From Rhodococcoides trifolii (GTDB taxonomy: Bacteria > Actinomycetota > Actinomycetes > Mycobacteriales > Mycobacteriaceae), in contig NZ_BMCU01000002.1 in NCBI RefSeq assembly GCF_014635345.1, forward strand, positions 434,001 to 498,000: a stretch of 64,000 nt of DNA, in the 5' to 3' direction. The translations under genes were made by a program, and so were the position numbers. Below, one piece after another: positions 8,520-16,206 of the stretch (the stretch's first letter is position 1; every line of letters begins with the position of its first letter). Below the pieces are notes generated by a model. It made no database searches and had not been told where the DNA came from. It was given only the letters and a program-made list of their open reading frames with translations.

Positions 8520-10031
8520 TCAGGCTGCTTGCTTCGCCTTCGCCGGCGGCCCGCCGTAGGACTGCACCTTCCTCGGCAGCGCGAACACGAGCAGGAACGC
8601 GAGCGAGGCGAAGGCGGTGCTGACGCCCATCGCCTGAGCGGCAGCGTGCGTGAAACCGTCGGCCACGGCCTTCGGACCCGGTCCGGCGACGGTCAGGGAC
8701 CCGAACAGGACGCTGCCGATCACGGCGATACCGACCGCGCTGCCCACCCGCTGCATCGTGGAAATGACTCCGCTGGCGGATCCTGCGTCCTCGCGCTCCA
8801 CGGTCGCGACGATGAACTGAGCGTTCGGCGCGATGAAGCAGCCGTTACCCAGACCGGCAACGAGCAACGGCGGCAACGTCTTCCATAGCGTCAGGTCCGA
8901 GGAGTCGGTGAACAGCAAGGTGAGCCACAACCACCCGAGGCCCACAGTCACCAACCCGGCGCCGAGCACCAGGACGTTGCGGCCGAGCGCCAGCGTCAGG
9001 CGATTGCTCTGCGCCGACGAAACGATGCTGCCGACGGCGAAGGGCAAGGAGACGAGGCCGGCTTGCAGGGCCGAATTGCCCAGACCGGTCTGCCACAGGA
9101 TGGAGATGGTGAAGAAGATGGACGTGAAGGCCGCGAAATAGACGAGGGCGAGAATCGTGCCGCCGGTGAACGCAGGACGGGTGAACAGCCGCGGCGGAAC
9201 CAGGGGGGTGTGACCGCGCTTGGAGTGGAACACTTCCCAGGCGCCGAAGGCGGCGATGAGCAGCGCCCCCACCGCCAGCGTGGCGTACGTCCAGGTGGGC
9301 CATCCCAGATCCTGACCTTCGATGAGCGGGACCAGCAACGCCACGAGTCCGGCGGTGATCAGCACCAACCCGATCCAGTCGATTCCCTGGTCACCGGGGG
9401 AGGAGGACGTGTTTCGGTCGGTCTCCGCTTTGGAAGGCAGGAACTTGGCGGCGAGGACGAGGCCCAGAATGCCGATCGGAAGGTTGACGAAGAAGACGCC
9501 GCGCCAGCCGGATTCCTCGCCGAGAAGCTCGATGATGACGCCACCGATGATGGGTCCGAGGGCTGACGACACTCCGATCACGGCGCCCATGATCGCGAAC
9601 GCCTTGCCTCGTGCCTGCGGTGGGAACAGCAGCTGGATGTAGGCGGTGACGGCGGGAACGAAGATGCCGCCGGCGAGACCCTGCACGACGCGCGCAATGA
9701 CGAGCGACAGATCGTTGGTGGCGAGCCCGCACGCGAGGCTCGCCGCGGTGAACAGCGCCAGACCGGTGAAGAAGACCCACTTGTGGCCGACGCGATCCCC
9801 GACCCGACCTGCGGTGATCAGCGCGAGCCCGAACGCCAGGGCGTATCCGGAGATGATCCACGACAGGGTGGCCTCGGACGCGTCGAGGCTGACCCTGATC
9901 GTCGGAAGAGCAACGTTGACGATCGTGGTGTCGAGCAGAGCGATGAACATGCCGAGCAGCAGCACGATCAACGCTTGCCACGCGCTGCGGGGGATCTCGG
10001 TGGGGTGTGCCGTGTCGGTGGAACGGGACAT
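8520..10031 (-). CDS. MFS multidrug exporter, DHA2 (14-TM) family
   Basis: This 503-residue integral membrane protein has about 14 hydrophobic segments. Motif A-like GRVGDRVGHKWVF follows helix 2 (about residue 70), and LDTTIVNVALPTI in helix 1 is the DHA2 signature. The drug:H+ antiport motif C region is visible as GPIIGGVI. Proteins of this type export drugs or metabolites with proton exchange. I chose the ATG at 10031; the upstream in-frame extension is not membrane-protein-like. It is convergent with ligB, 36 bp apart, and divergent from the next membrane protein. No TetR or MarR regulator is adjacent. The substrate is unknown. Confidence 0.88.
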   Translation of the reverse strand: MSRSTDTAHPTEIPRSAWQALIVLLLGMFIALLDTTIVNVALPTIRVSLDASEATLSWIISGYALAFGLALITAGRVGDRVGHKWVFFTGLALFTAASLACGLATNDLSLVIARVVQGLAGGIFVPAVTAYIQLLFPPQARGKAFAIMGAVIGVSSALGPIIGGVIIELLGEESGWRGVFFVNLPIGILGLVLAAKFLPSKAETDRNTSSSPGDQGIDWIGLVLITAGLVALLVPLIEGQDLGWPTWTYATLAVGALLIAAFGAWEVFHSKRGHTPLVPPRLFTRPAFTGGTILALVYFAAFTSIFFTISILWQTGLGNSALQAGLVSLPFAVGSIVSSAQSNRLTLALGRNVLVLGAGLVTVGLGWLWLTLLFTDSSDLTLWKTLPPLLVAGLGNGCFIAPNAQFIVATVEREDAGSASGVISTMQRVGSAVGIAVIGSVLFGSLTVAGPGPKAVADGFTHAAAQAMGVSTAFASLAFLLVFALPRKVQSYGGPPAKAKQAA

Positions 10032-10171
10032 GCGGGTAGAGCCTCTCGAGAAGTTCGTCGATGCAGGGCAGTGTCTATTCGTCGCCCGACCATGGGCGGA
10101 CGAAAACGAGTACCCGATCGAGTAGTGCACTACGCGTGTCCCGAGCGGTTCCGACCTCGAGTATCGGTCGC

Positions 10172-10696
10172 ATGACAGGTATGAATCGAGCTCGAGCGAA
10201 GGAATGGGTGCGCCGCTATCTTCCGGCGGAGATCGCGGCGACCGTCGGGGAGTTCGGCGGGGCCGCCCTCTCCTACGCGATCACCGGGTCGTTCGTCGCG
10301 GCAGCGGTGGCCGGAACCGTCGGAGCGTCCGTCGGGTACTACTGGGTCTCGTTTCACCGGGCGATCGTGGCCTACTACCGAACGGATCTGGTACGGACGG
10401 GGCTGCGCCGGCGTGTGTTCGCGGTGCTGCTGGCGCTGCGCAGTCTGACGCTGGAATTCGGCCCCGCCGAGGTGATCGACTCCTTCGGCGTTCGGCCCCT
10501 CTCCTGGTACGTCGGTCTGTCCGTGATCGGCAACACGCTGGCCGGGTGGCTCACCGCGAAGCTCGTGGCAGACGTGGGCTTCTATGCCTGCGCCATCGCA
10601 AGCTACGAGATCAACAAGACGAGGCTGGCGCCGACTCCGGGACCGGCGACATCGCGGGAGCGTGATGGAACCGCAGCGGCGACGCAGGCTGGCTGA
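10172..10696 (+). CDS. Unrecognised membrane protein
   Basis: This encodes a 174-residue protein that I do not recognise. It has three or four hydrophobic segments: around residues 25-50 (GGAALSYAITGSFVAAAVAG), about 85-95, and about 115-150. Between them lie basic stretches (TGLRRRVF) that follow the positive-inside rule. The C-terminal 25 residues are polar and probably disordered. A second ATG three codons later (10181) is an equally possible start. Its last 32 bases overlap the start of the PLP decarboxylase gene, so the two are probably co-transcribed and translationally coupled. A role connected to polyamine or amino-acid handling would be a guess from context only. Confidence 0.65.
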   Translation: MTGMNRARAKEWVRRYLPAEIAATVGEFGGAALSYAITGSFVAAAVAGTVGASVGYYWVSFHRAIVAYYRTDLVRTGLRRRVFAVLLALRSLTLEFGPAEVIDSFGVRPLSWYVGLSVIGNTLAGWLTAKLVADVGFYACAIASYEINKTRLAPTPGPATSRERDGTAAATQAG

Positions 10697-11828
10697 CGAG
10701 CTGCGGGAGGCGGCGCCGACGTGGGCGGATCTCGCCGCGCGACACGGCACGCCACTGCTGGTCCTCGACCCCCGGGAGGTGCAGAGGCGCTACGCCGAAC
10801 TACAGGAACTGTTGCCCTACATCCGGTTTCACTACGCGGTGAAAGCTCTACCGCATCCGGCTGTCATCGCGGCGGTGGTGTCGCGAGACGGGTGGTTCGA
10901 CGCCGCAACGTCTCAGGAGGTCGACCACCTCCGCACGCTGGGGGTCGACATGCGGCGGGTCGTGCACACCCACCCCGTCAAGAAGTCTGCCCACATCGAC
11001 CACGCATTCGATGCCGGGGTGCGGACCTTCGTGGTCGACAGCATCGGTGAAGTCGAGAAGTTCGACGCGCGGCACCGCGACGCAGGCATTCTGGTGCGAT
11101 TGGCGTTCCCGGATCCGACCGCGAAATCCGATCTGTCGGCCAAGTTCGGTGTGTCGACCGAGCACGCCGAGCTCGTGGTGAAACAACTGCTGAGCCGAGG
11201 AATGCGGGTGAGCGGTTTCAGCTTTCACGTCGGCAGCCAAGGGCGCGGCATCGAGCCGTTCGCGCGGGCGATCGACGAGACCATCGACCTCATGAGCCGA
11301 GTGGAGTCGTCGTCGGGGATCCGGTTCGACACACTCGACATCGGGGGTGGGTTCCCGGTGTCCTACCGCGAATTCATGCCGAGCATCACCGAGATCGCGT
11401 CCGTGATCGACACCGCACTCGCGCCGGTACGAGATCGGGTGACCGTGCTCGCCGAGCCGGGCCGCTACGTCGTGGCGTCGGCCGCGACGTTGCTCACCAG
11501 CGTCGTCGGGTCCGCGGAGCGAGACGGGCAGGTGTGGCACTACCTCGACGACGGCGTGTACGGCAGCTATTCGAACGTCCTGGCCGAAGACGTGCACCCC
11601 GCGATACTGACCTTGTCCGAGATTCAGGGCGAGAGTGTGGGCCCGATGCGCCCGGTGGTGCTGGCCGGGCCGACATGCGACAGCGTCGACGTCGTCGCTC
11701 GGGACTACCCGATGCCCCACCTGGCGATCGGCAGCATCCTCGTGAGCCCGATGATGGGCGCATACACCGCGGTGTCGGCGTCGCGATTCAACGGACTGCC
11801 ACCGACCCCGATCGTCGTCGTTCGATAG
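10665..11828 (+). CDS. Fold-III PLP decarboxylase (ornithine/lysine decarboxylase-like)
   Basis: This 387-residue PLP-dependent decarboxylase has an alanine-racemase-type barrel and a C-terminal beta domain. The PLP lysine is Lys60 in HYAVKALPHP. The barrel motifs SFHVGSQ and LDIGGGFPV (phosphate binding) are present. The C-terminal GPTCDSVD gives the catalytic Cys-Asp pair, and GAYTAVSASRFNG is the tail typical of ornithine/lysine decarboxylases rather than diaminopimelate decarboxylase. It probably produces a polyamine or cadaverine in the cytoplasm. The start ATG at 10665 lies inside the preceding membrane-protein gene; GTG at 10662 is an alternative. Exact substrate is not decidable from sequence. 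Confidence 0.83.
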   Translation: MEPQRRRRLADELREAAPTWADLAARHGTPLLVLDPREVQRRYAELQELLPYIRFHYAVKALPHPAVIAAVVSRDGWFDAATSQEVDHLRTLGVDMRRVVHTHPVKKSAHIDHAFDAGVRTFVVDSIGEVEKFDARHRDAGILVRLAFPDPTAKSDLSAKFGVSTEHAELVVKQLLSRGMRVSGFSFHVGSQGRGIEPFARAIDETIDLMSRVESSSGIRFDTLDIGGGFPVSYREFMPSITEIASVIDTALAPVRDRVTVLAEPGRYVVASAATLLTSVVGSAERDGQVWHYLDDGVYGSYSNVLAEDVHPAILTLSEIQGESVGPMRPVVLAGPTCDSVDVVARDYPMPHLAIGSILVSPMMGAYTAVSASRFNGLPPTPIVVVR

Positions 11829-11837
11829 ATTTCGGAG

Positions 11838-12806
11838 ATGCGCTCAGTTGTCGCCGCGGGCCTTCTGGCCGGGTTTCTCGCCGATCGCGCGCTGGGCGAT
11901 CCGGCACGACACCACCCGGTCGCGGCGTTCGGCACTACCGCCGCGGCGGTGGAGCGGCTCACCTACCGCCCGACGCGTCTCGCCGGTGTCCTTCACGTCG
12001 GGATTCTCGTCGGAACGACGGTGCTGATCGGCACCCGTGCGCGGCAGCTCGGCCCCCGGGCGGAACTCGCACTCACATGCGTATGCACCTACTACTGCCT
12101 CGGCGGCACCACCTTGTCCCGGACCGGTCGGCGGATGTCCGACGCGCTGGCTCAGGGTGACCTCGTGTCGGCCCGCGCCATTCTGCCGTCGCTGTGTGGC
12201 CGGGACCCGTCGGTTCTGGACCGCGACGGACTTGCCCGCGCCGCACTCGAATCCATCGCCGAGAACACCTCGGACGCTGCCGTCGGCGTTCTCTTCTGGG
12301 GTGCCGTGGCCGGTCTGCCCGGTGTTCTCGGATACCGCGCGGTGAACACTCTCGACTCGATGATCGGGTACCGCTCCGATCGGTATCTTCACTTCGGTTG
12401 GTGCGCAGCACGATTGGACGATGTCGTCAATCTCGTCCCGGCGCGATCGACCGGTGCGCTGACCGTTGCGGTCGGAGGCAACCCACGCGGCGCGATCACG
12501 GCATGGCGGCGTGACGCCCGTAAGCACCCCAGCCCCAACGCCGGCGTCGCCGAAGCGTCCGCGGCCGGAACGCTCGGCGTCATGCTCGGGGGGAGAACCG
12601 AATACAGCCACGGGGTCGAACTGCGGCCGACCCTCGGAACGGGTCCGACGCCGACGCCGTCCGATCTGTCGCGCGCAGTCGATCTGTCCTCTCGCGTGCA
12701 GACTGCAGCGGCCGCGGTGTCGGTGCTACTTGCCGTAACGGTCGGCCATGCGCGAACTCGTCGCGTCGGTCGGCGTCGTGGGCGAGGACTTCTTCCGACG
12801 CAATGA
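11838..12806 (+). CDS. cobD: Adenosylcobinamide-phosphate synthase CobD (CbiB)
   Basis: This 322-residue membrane protein attaches the aminopropanol arm to cobyric acid in cobalamin synthesis. Family motifs are visible: LLAGFLADRALGDPARHHPVA near the N-terminus, ESIAENTSDAAVGVLFW, AVNTLDSMIGYRSDRY and HPSPNAGVAEASAAGTLGV. The gene faces SURF1 and their 3' ends overlap by 81 bp, so the last ~27 residues, rich in Arg, are dispensable-looking tail. In M. tuberculosis cobD (Rv2236c) also lies beside SURF1-ptpA. The remaining cobalamin genes of the window (cobS, cobT, cobU) are 38 kb away. It starts at ATG 9 bp after the decarboxylase stop. Confidence 0.9.
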   Translation: MRSVVAAGLLAGFLADRALGDPARHHPVAAFGTTAAAVERLTYRPTRLAGVLHVGILVGTTVLIGTRARQLGPRAELALTCVCTYYCLGGTTLSRTGRRMSDALAQGDLVSARAILPSLCGRDPSVLDRDGLARAALESIAENTSDAAVGVLFWGAVAGLPGVLGYRAVNTLDSMIGYRSDRYLHFGWCAARLDDVVNLVPARSTGALTVAVGGNPRGAITAWRRDARKHPSPNAGVAEASAAGTLGVMLGGRTEYSHGVELRPTLGTGPTPTPSDLSRAVDLSSRVQTAAAAVSVLLAVTVGHARTRRVGRRRGRGLLPTQ

Positions 12807-13628
12807 TCTGCGCGGCACCAGAAGTCGGTCCAGATCGTCGTGCTCGTCGTCGTCCAGGACGAGTGGCTCGGGTTCGGGTGCCTGCTTCTCTTTCCTGCGC
12901 TCGCGCAGTTCGGCCCGCACGAAGTACGCCAGTCCCAACGGGGCCATGATGCCGAACGCGATCCACTGCAAGCCGTAGGACAGATACGGGCCGGCATCGA
13001 GCTGCGGCAGGGCGATGGTGCCCAAGCCGCCGGGCTGGGCGTCGGCGAGCTGGACGTAACCGTCGACCGGGGTGGTTCCGGTCAGTGCGCCCACCTGAGC
13101 TGCGGTGATCGAATAGACCTGCGGCAGGCTCCCGCCCGAGCCGGCGATGGGGTTGCGCTCCGGGGACGGAGTCTCGTCCACGCGCAGTCGACCGTCCAGC
13201 ACGACCTGGCCGGTCGGGGGCGGATCGATGGTCGGTGGCTGATTGCTCTCGTTCGGCAGAACGTAGCCGCGGTTGATGACGACGGTAGGTCCGGACTCGG
13301 TGCGGAACGGGGTCAGTACCTCGTAGGACGGCGTCTCGTTGACGCTGCGAAGGCGCACCAGAACGTCGGCGTTCGGCGTGAAGGTCCCGGCGAGGGTGAC
13401 CCTGCGCCAATCGTCGTCGGTGGTGACCTGTCCGCCGGAGATCAGGGCGTCGGCGGGGACGGGGTCCGCTTCCAACGAACGCGCGATCTGATCGTTGCGC
13501 TCGGTGGTGGTCGAGTTCTTGCCCAGCTGCCACGGCGCCAGGATCGAGAAGCACAGGTAGGCGAACAGTGCCACGACGCCGGCGAGCACGAGCCAACCCG
13601 GCTTGAGGAAGTAGGACAACCGGCGCAC
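12726..13628 (-). CDS. SURF1-family cytochrome oxidase assembly protein
   Basis: This 300-residue protein has two membrane helices: near the N-terminus (PGWLVLAGVVALFAYL) and near residue 220 (LSYGLQWIAFGIMAPLG). A periplasmic beta domain lies between them, the SURF1 topology. SURF1 assists haem a insertion into cytochrome c oxidase subunit I. Motifs seen are APWQLGKN after helix 1, VINRGYV in the loop domain and the YGLQW motif in helix 2. A highly charged cytoplasmic tail of about 60 residues follows helix 2. I chose GTG at 13628, which places the helix right after a short basic start. It follows ptpA by 16 bp, the order also found in M. tuberculosis (Rv2234-Rv2235). The oxidase subunits ctaC and ctaF are at 58.7-60.1 kb. 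Confidence 0.87.
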   Translation of the reverse strand: MRRLSYFLKPGWLVLAGVVALFAYLCFSILAPWQLGKNSTTTERNDQIARSLEADPVPADALISGGQVTTDDDWRRVTLAGTFTPNADVLVRLRSVNETPSYEVLTPFRTESGPTVVINRGYVLPNESNQPPTIDPPPTGQVVLDGRLRVDETPSPERNPIAGSGGSLPQVYSITAAQVGALTGTTPVDGYVQLADAQPGGLGTIALPQLDAGPYLSYGLQWIAFGIMAPLGLAYFVRAELRERRKEKQAPEPEPLVLDDDEHDDLDRLLVPRRSLRRKKSSPTTPTDATSSRMADRYGK

Positions 13629-13644
13629 AGCTACCACGGTAGCG

Positions 13645-14118
13645 CTAGACGCGATCGGCAACCCAGGCCAGGAGGCCGGGTACAGCGGCCTCGACCTGAA
13701 CGCGCACCGTTTCGAAATCCTGCGCGTCGCCGTAGTACGGATCGTCGACGGATTCGCTGTCCGCGTCCGGGTCGAAACTGCGCAGGAGCGCCAACCTCTC
13801 CTCGGGGACCCCGGCCCGCAGTAGGTCCCGTCGATGACCGGTATCGAGTGCGACCACGAGGTCGGCGGCAAGAATGTCGTCGTCGAGCGTGCGCGCACGG
13901 TGCTCCGACGGGTACCCGTTGGCCTCGAGTTCGGCCACCGTGCGCGGGTCGGCGCCGTCTCCGACGTGCCAGCTACCGGTGCCCGCGCTGGTGACTCGCA
14001 CCCGATCGCTCAACCCTTCCCGGGCGATGGCGTCGGCAAAGATCTTGTCGGCCATCGGTGATCGGCAGATGTTGCCGGTGCACACGAACGTGACGTGAAG
14101 CTCAGACGGTGACGGCAT
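13645..14118 (-). CDS. ptpA: Low-molecular-weight protein tyrosine phosphatase PtpA
   Basis: This 157-residue phosphatase carries the C(x)5R loop CTGNICRS, with Cys13 as nucleophile and Arg19, and the general-acid loop DDPYYG, with Asp126. Numbering agrees with M. tuberculosis PtpA, in which the tyrosines of this loop (128 and 129) are phosphorylated by the partner kinase PtkA; both tyrosines are kept here. The start overlaps the HAD gene by 17 bp, so the pair is translationally coupled, as in M. tuberculosis. In pathogens PtpA acts on host proteins, but here a role in the bacterium's own signalling is more likely. Confidence 0.92.
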   Translation of the reverse strand: MPSPSELHVTFVCTGNICRSPMADKIFADAIAREGLSDRVRVTSAGTGSWHVGDGADPRTVAELEANGYPSEHRARTLDDDILAADLVVALDTGHRRDLLRAGVPEERLALLRSFDPDADSESVDDPYYGDAQDFETVRVQVEAAVPGLLAWVADRV

Positions 14119-14779
14119 CGAGGACCTTGCTCAGTTCACTCGTGGAGGTGACGGACCAGCGCGCGTCGGCGTGTTCGGACGGGTGCCCGTATCCCCACTC
14201 CACGAGCACAGCCGGGATGCCCCAGTGCGCGGCGCCGTAGACGTCGTGCTCACGGTCACCCACCATGACGACGGCGGGGGTTCCGCCGTCGGTGGCCGCG
14301 GTGGGCGTCTTGCCGACTTCGCCGAGCGCGCGTGCGATGACGTCTGCCTTGGCGCGGCGGCTGCCGTCGTCGCTCGCTCCCGCGATGAACTCGAAATAGT
14401 GGGACAGCTCGAAATGGTCGAGGATGCGGTTGGCGAACTTCTCGTTCTTTGAGGTTGCCACCGCCAGGGTCGTGCCGGACGCGGTCAGGCCGTCGAGCAC
14501 CGCGGTGATTCCCTCGTACACCGCGTTCTCCGCCCACCCAAGCTCGTCGTACCGGGCGACGTAGGCCGCGAGTGCGCGTGCAGTGCGGTCTTCGTCGAAA
14601 CCGAACGCATGGAACGAGTCGACCAGTGGCGGTCCGATGACCCGGCTCAGCATCTGCGGAGTCGGCGCGGGGGCGCCGACCGTGTCGAGGGCGTGCCGGA
14701 AGCCGGCGAAGATCCCCGGCGCCGAATCGGTGAGGGTGCCGTCGAGGTCGAACAGCACGGTGTCGGCGCGGTAATCCAT
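14102..14779 (-). CDS. HAD-family hydrolase, PtkA-like partner of PtpA
   Basis: This 225-residue haloacid-dehalogenase protein has an all-helical cap. Motif I is FDLDGTLTDS (nucleophile Asp11, Asp13), motif II is VATSKN, and the motif III/IV region is VMVGDREHDVYGA. By sequence alone it would be called phosphoglycolate phosphatase-like. By position, directly before ptpA and overlapping it, it corresponds to M. tuberculosis Rv2232 (PtkA), reported as a protein tyrosine kinase with a HAD fold. The longer disordered N-terminus of PtkA is absent here. Phosphatase versus kinase activity cannot be settled from sequence. The gene heads the ptkA-ptpA-SURF1 transcript and reads away from the 14.80 kb repeat array. 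Confidence 0.82.
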   Translation of the reverse strand: MDYRADTVLFDLDGTLTDSAPGIFAGFRHALDTVGAPAPTPQMLSRVIGPPLVDSFHAFGFDEDRTARALAAYVARYDELGWAENAVYEGITAVLDGLTASGTTLAVATSKNEKFANRILDHFELSHYFEFIAGASDDGSRRAKADVIARALGEVGKTPTAATDGGTPAVVMVGDREHDVYGAAHWGIPAVLVEWGYGHPSEHADARWSVTSTSELSKVLDAVTV

Positions 14780-14799
14780 GCAACCAGTCTATGTAAAAC

Positions 14800-14898
14800 G
14801 ACCGGCCTCCGGCCTTCCCGGTGTTAGTCCGACCGGCCTCCGGCCTTCCCGGTGTAGTCCGACCGGCCTCCGGCCTTCCCGGTGTAGTCCGACCGGCC
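14800..14898. repeat. Tandem array, three 30-31 bp units (left array)
   Basis: Three near-identical direct repeats occupy 14800-14830, 14831-14860 and 14861-14890, followed by an 8-base partial copy. Each begins with GACCGGCCTCCGGCCTTCCC and ends with GGTGTAGTCC; only the first has one extra T. The core contains GGCC-TCC-GGCC, able to form a short hairpin. The array lies in the 178-bp divergent region between the HAD gene and the Nif3 gene. An array with the same core in reverse orientation lies on the other side of Nif3. Confidence 0.95.
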
Positions 14899-14957
14899 GG
14901 GAGCGATTGGATCCCGGCTGCCGGTACGACGCCACCCCCGCTCGTTAGGGTCGTGAC

Positions 14958-16085
14958 ATGGATGAAGTGACAGTCGCCGAGGTCATCGCCGCAATGGACG
15001 ACGCCTACCCACCGCACCTGGCGGAGGACTGGGACTCGGTCGGACTGGTGTGCGGCGATCCGTCCGAGCCGGCAGCGAAGGTCATGTTCGCCGTCGACGC
15101 GACCGCCGGTGTGGTCGACGAGGCGTTGGCGTGGGGAGCGCAGATGCTGATCGTGCACCACCCGCTGTTGCTGCGCGGTGTCGACACCGTCGGCGCGCAA
15201 ACCCCGAAGGGCGCGCTGATACACAAGCTGATTCGCTCTCGCTGCGCGCTGTTCACCGCGCACACCAACGCGGATTCGGCCCTGCCGGGGGTGTCCGACG
15301 CGTTGGCCGACGCGGTGGGACTCGTGGACCTGCGGCCCCTCGACGAGAAGCCCGCCCCGAACATCGACAAGTGGGTGGTGTTCGTTCCTGTCGCCGACGC
15401 CGATTCCGTGCGCGAGGCCATGTTCGCCGCCGGGGGCGGGGAGATCGGCGACTACCGCGAATGCAGTTGGAGCGTCACCGGTCTCGGGCAGTTCCGTCCC
15501 ACGCAGGGCGCGCACCCGGTGATCGGCACGGTCGGCGCGGTGGAGTTCGTCGACGAGAGCCGTCTCGAGATGGTGGCGCATCGCGGTGTCCGATCATCGA
15601 TGCTGGCCGCGCTGAAACACGCTCACCCGTACGAGGAGCCTGCGTTCGACGTACTCGAGATGGCGTCACTGCCCTCGGGCCGTGGGCTCGGCCGCGTGGG
15701 CCGGCTGAGAGCACCCACGACGCTGCGCGACTTCACCGCCTCGGTGAAGGCCGCGTTGCCGCAGACGGTGTGGGGTGTTCGCGCCGCGGGCAACCCGGAC
15801 GCGCTGGTGACGACAGCCGCTGTGAGCGGTGGTGCCGGTGATTCCATGCTGGGGGCGGCCACGAAGGCCGGGGTCGACGTCTTCGTAACGTCCGACCTGC
15901 GTCACCACGTGGTGGACGAGCACCTGCGCGCCGGCGGCCCCGCGGTGATCGACGTGGCGCACTGGGCGGGGGAGTTCCCCTGGTGCCGGCAGGCCAAGGA
16001 CATGCTGGACAGTCGTTTCGGACAGCGGGCCGGCTGGGCAACGGCGTTGACGACGGTGCGGACCGATCCCTGGACGTGCGGGTAG
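14958..16085 (+). CDS. Nif3-like dinuclear metal centre protein (DUF34)
   Basis: This 375-residue Nif3/YbgI-family protein is a soluble hexamer-forming fold with a two-metal site. Likely metal ligands are visible in MLIVHHPLLLRG and TAHTNAD near the N-terminal third, and in the C-terminal DVAHWAGEF. The middle (about residues 125-235) holds the inserted PII-like domain of the long family members, with the segment HPYEEPAFDVLE. Members have been annotated as GTP cyclohydrolase I type 2, but that assignment is uncertain. The neighbours downstream, a zinc-ribbon protein and the RNase H/phosphatase fusion, match M. tuberculosis Rv2230c-Rv2229c-Rv2228c. The TAG stop codon is itself the first three bases of the right repeat array. 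Confidence 0.87.
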   Translation: MDEVTVAEVIAAMDDAYPPHLAEDWDSVGLVCGDPSEPAAKVMFAVDATAGVVDEALAWGAQMLIVHHPLLLRGVDTVGAQTPKGALIHKLIRSRCALFTAHTNADSALPGVSDALADAVGLVDLRPLDEKPAPNIDKWVVFVPVADADSVREAMFAAGGGEIGDYRECSWSVTGLGQFRPTQGAHPVIGTVGAVEFVDESRLEMVAHRGVRSSMLAALKHAHPYEEPAFDVLEMASLPSGRGLGRVGRLRAPTTLRDFTASVKAALPQTVWGVRAAGNPDALVTTAAVSGGAGDSMLGAATKAGVDVFVTSDLRHHVVDEHLRAGGPAVIDVAHWAGEFPWCRQAKDMLDSRFGQRAGWATALTTVRTDPWTCG

Positions 16086-16174
16086 GCCGGAGGCCGGTCG
16101 GGAATGTAGCGGGTAGGCCGGAGGCCGGTCGGGAATGTAGCGGGTAGGCCGGAGGCCGGTCGGGAATGTGCGGG
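16083..16174. repeat. Tandem array, three 30-31 bp units (right array)
   Basis: Three direct repeats of about 31 bp lie at 16083-16113, 16114-16144 and 16145-16174. Each starts TAGGCCGGAGGCCGGTCGGG and continues AATGTAGCGGG. The reverse complement of the core (GACCGGCCTCCGGCCT) equals the core of the left array at 14.80 kb. The first unit begins with the stop codon of the Nif3 gene, and the unit end (GCGGG) matches the last coding bases, so the duplicated block spans the gene end. The last unit lacks one base pair. Confidence 0.95.
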
Positions 16175-16206
16175 TAGGCGTTCCCCTGAGCTGTACGGTT
16201 GCAGCC

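Noticed and set aside
14800..16174. CRISPR-like arrays
   Set aside because: The repeats are tandem without unique spacers, only three units each, and there are no cas genes. They are simple tandem duplications.
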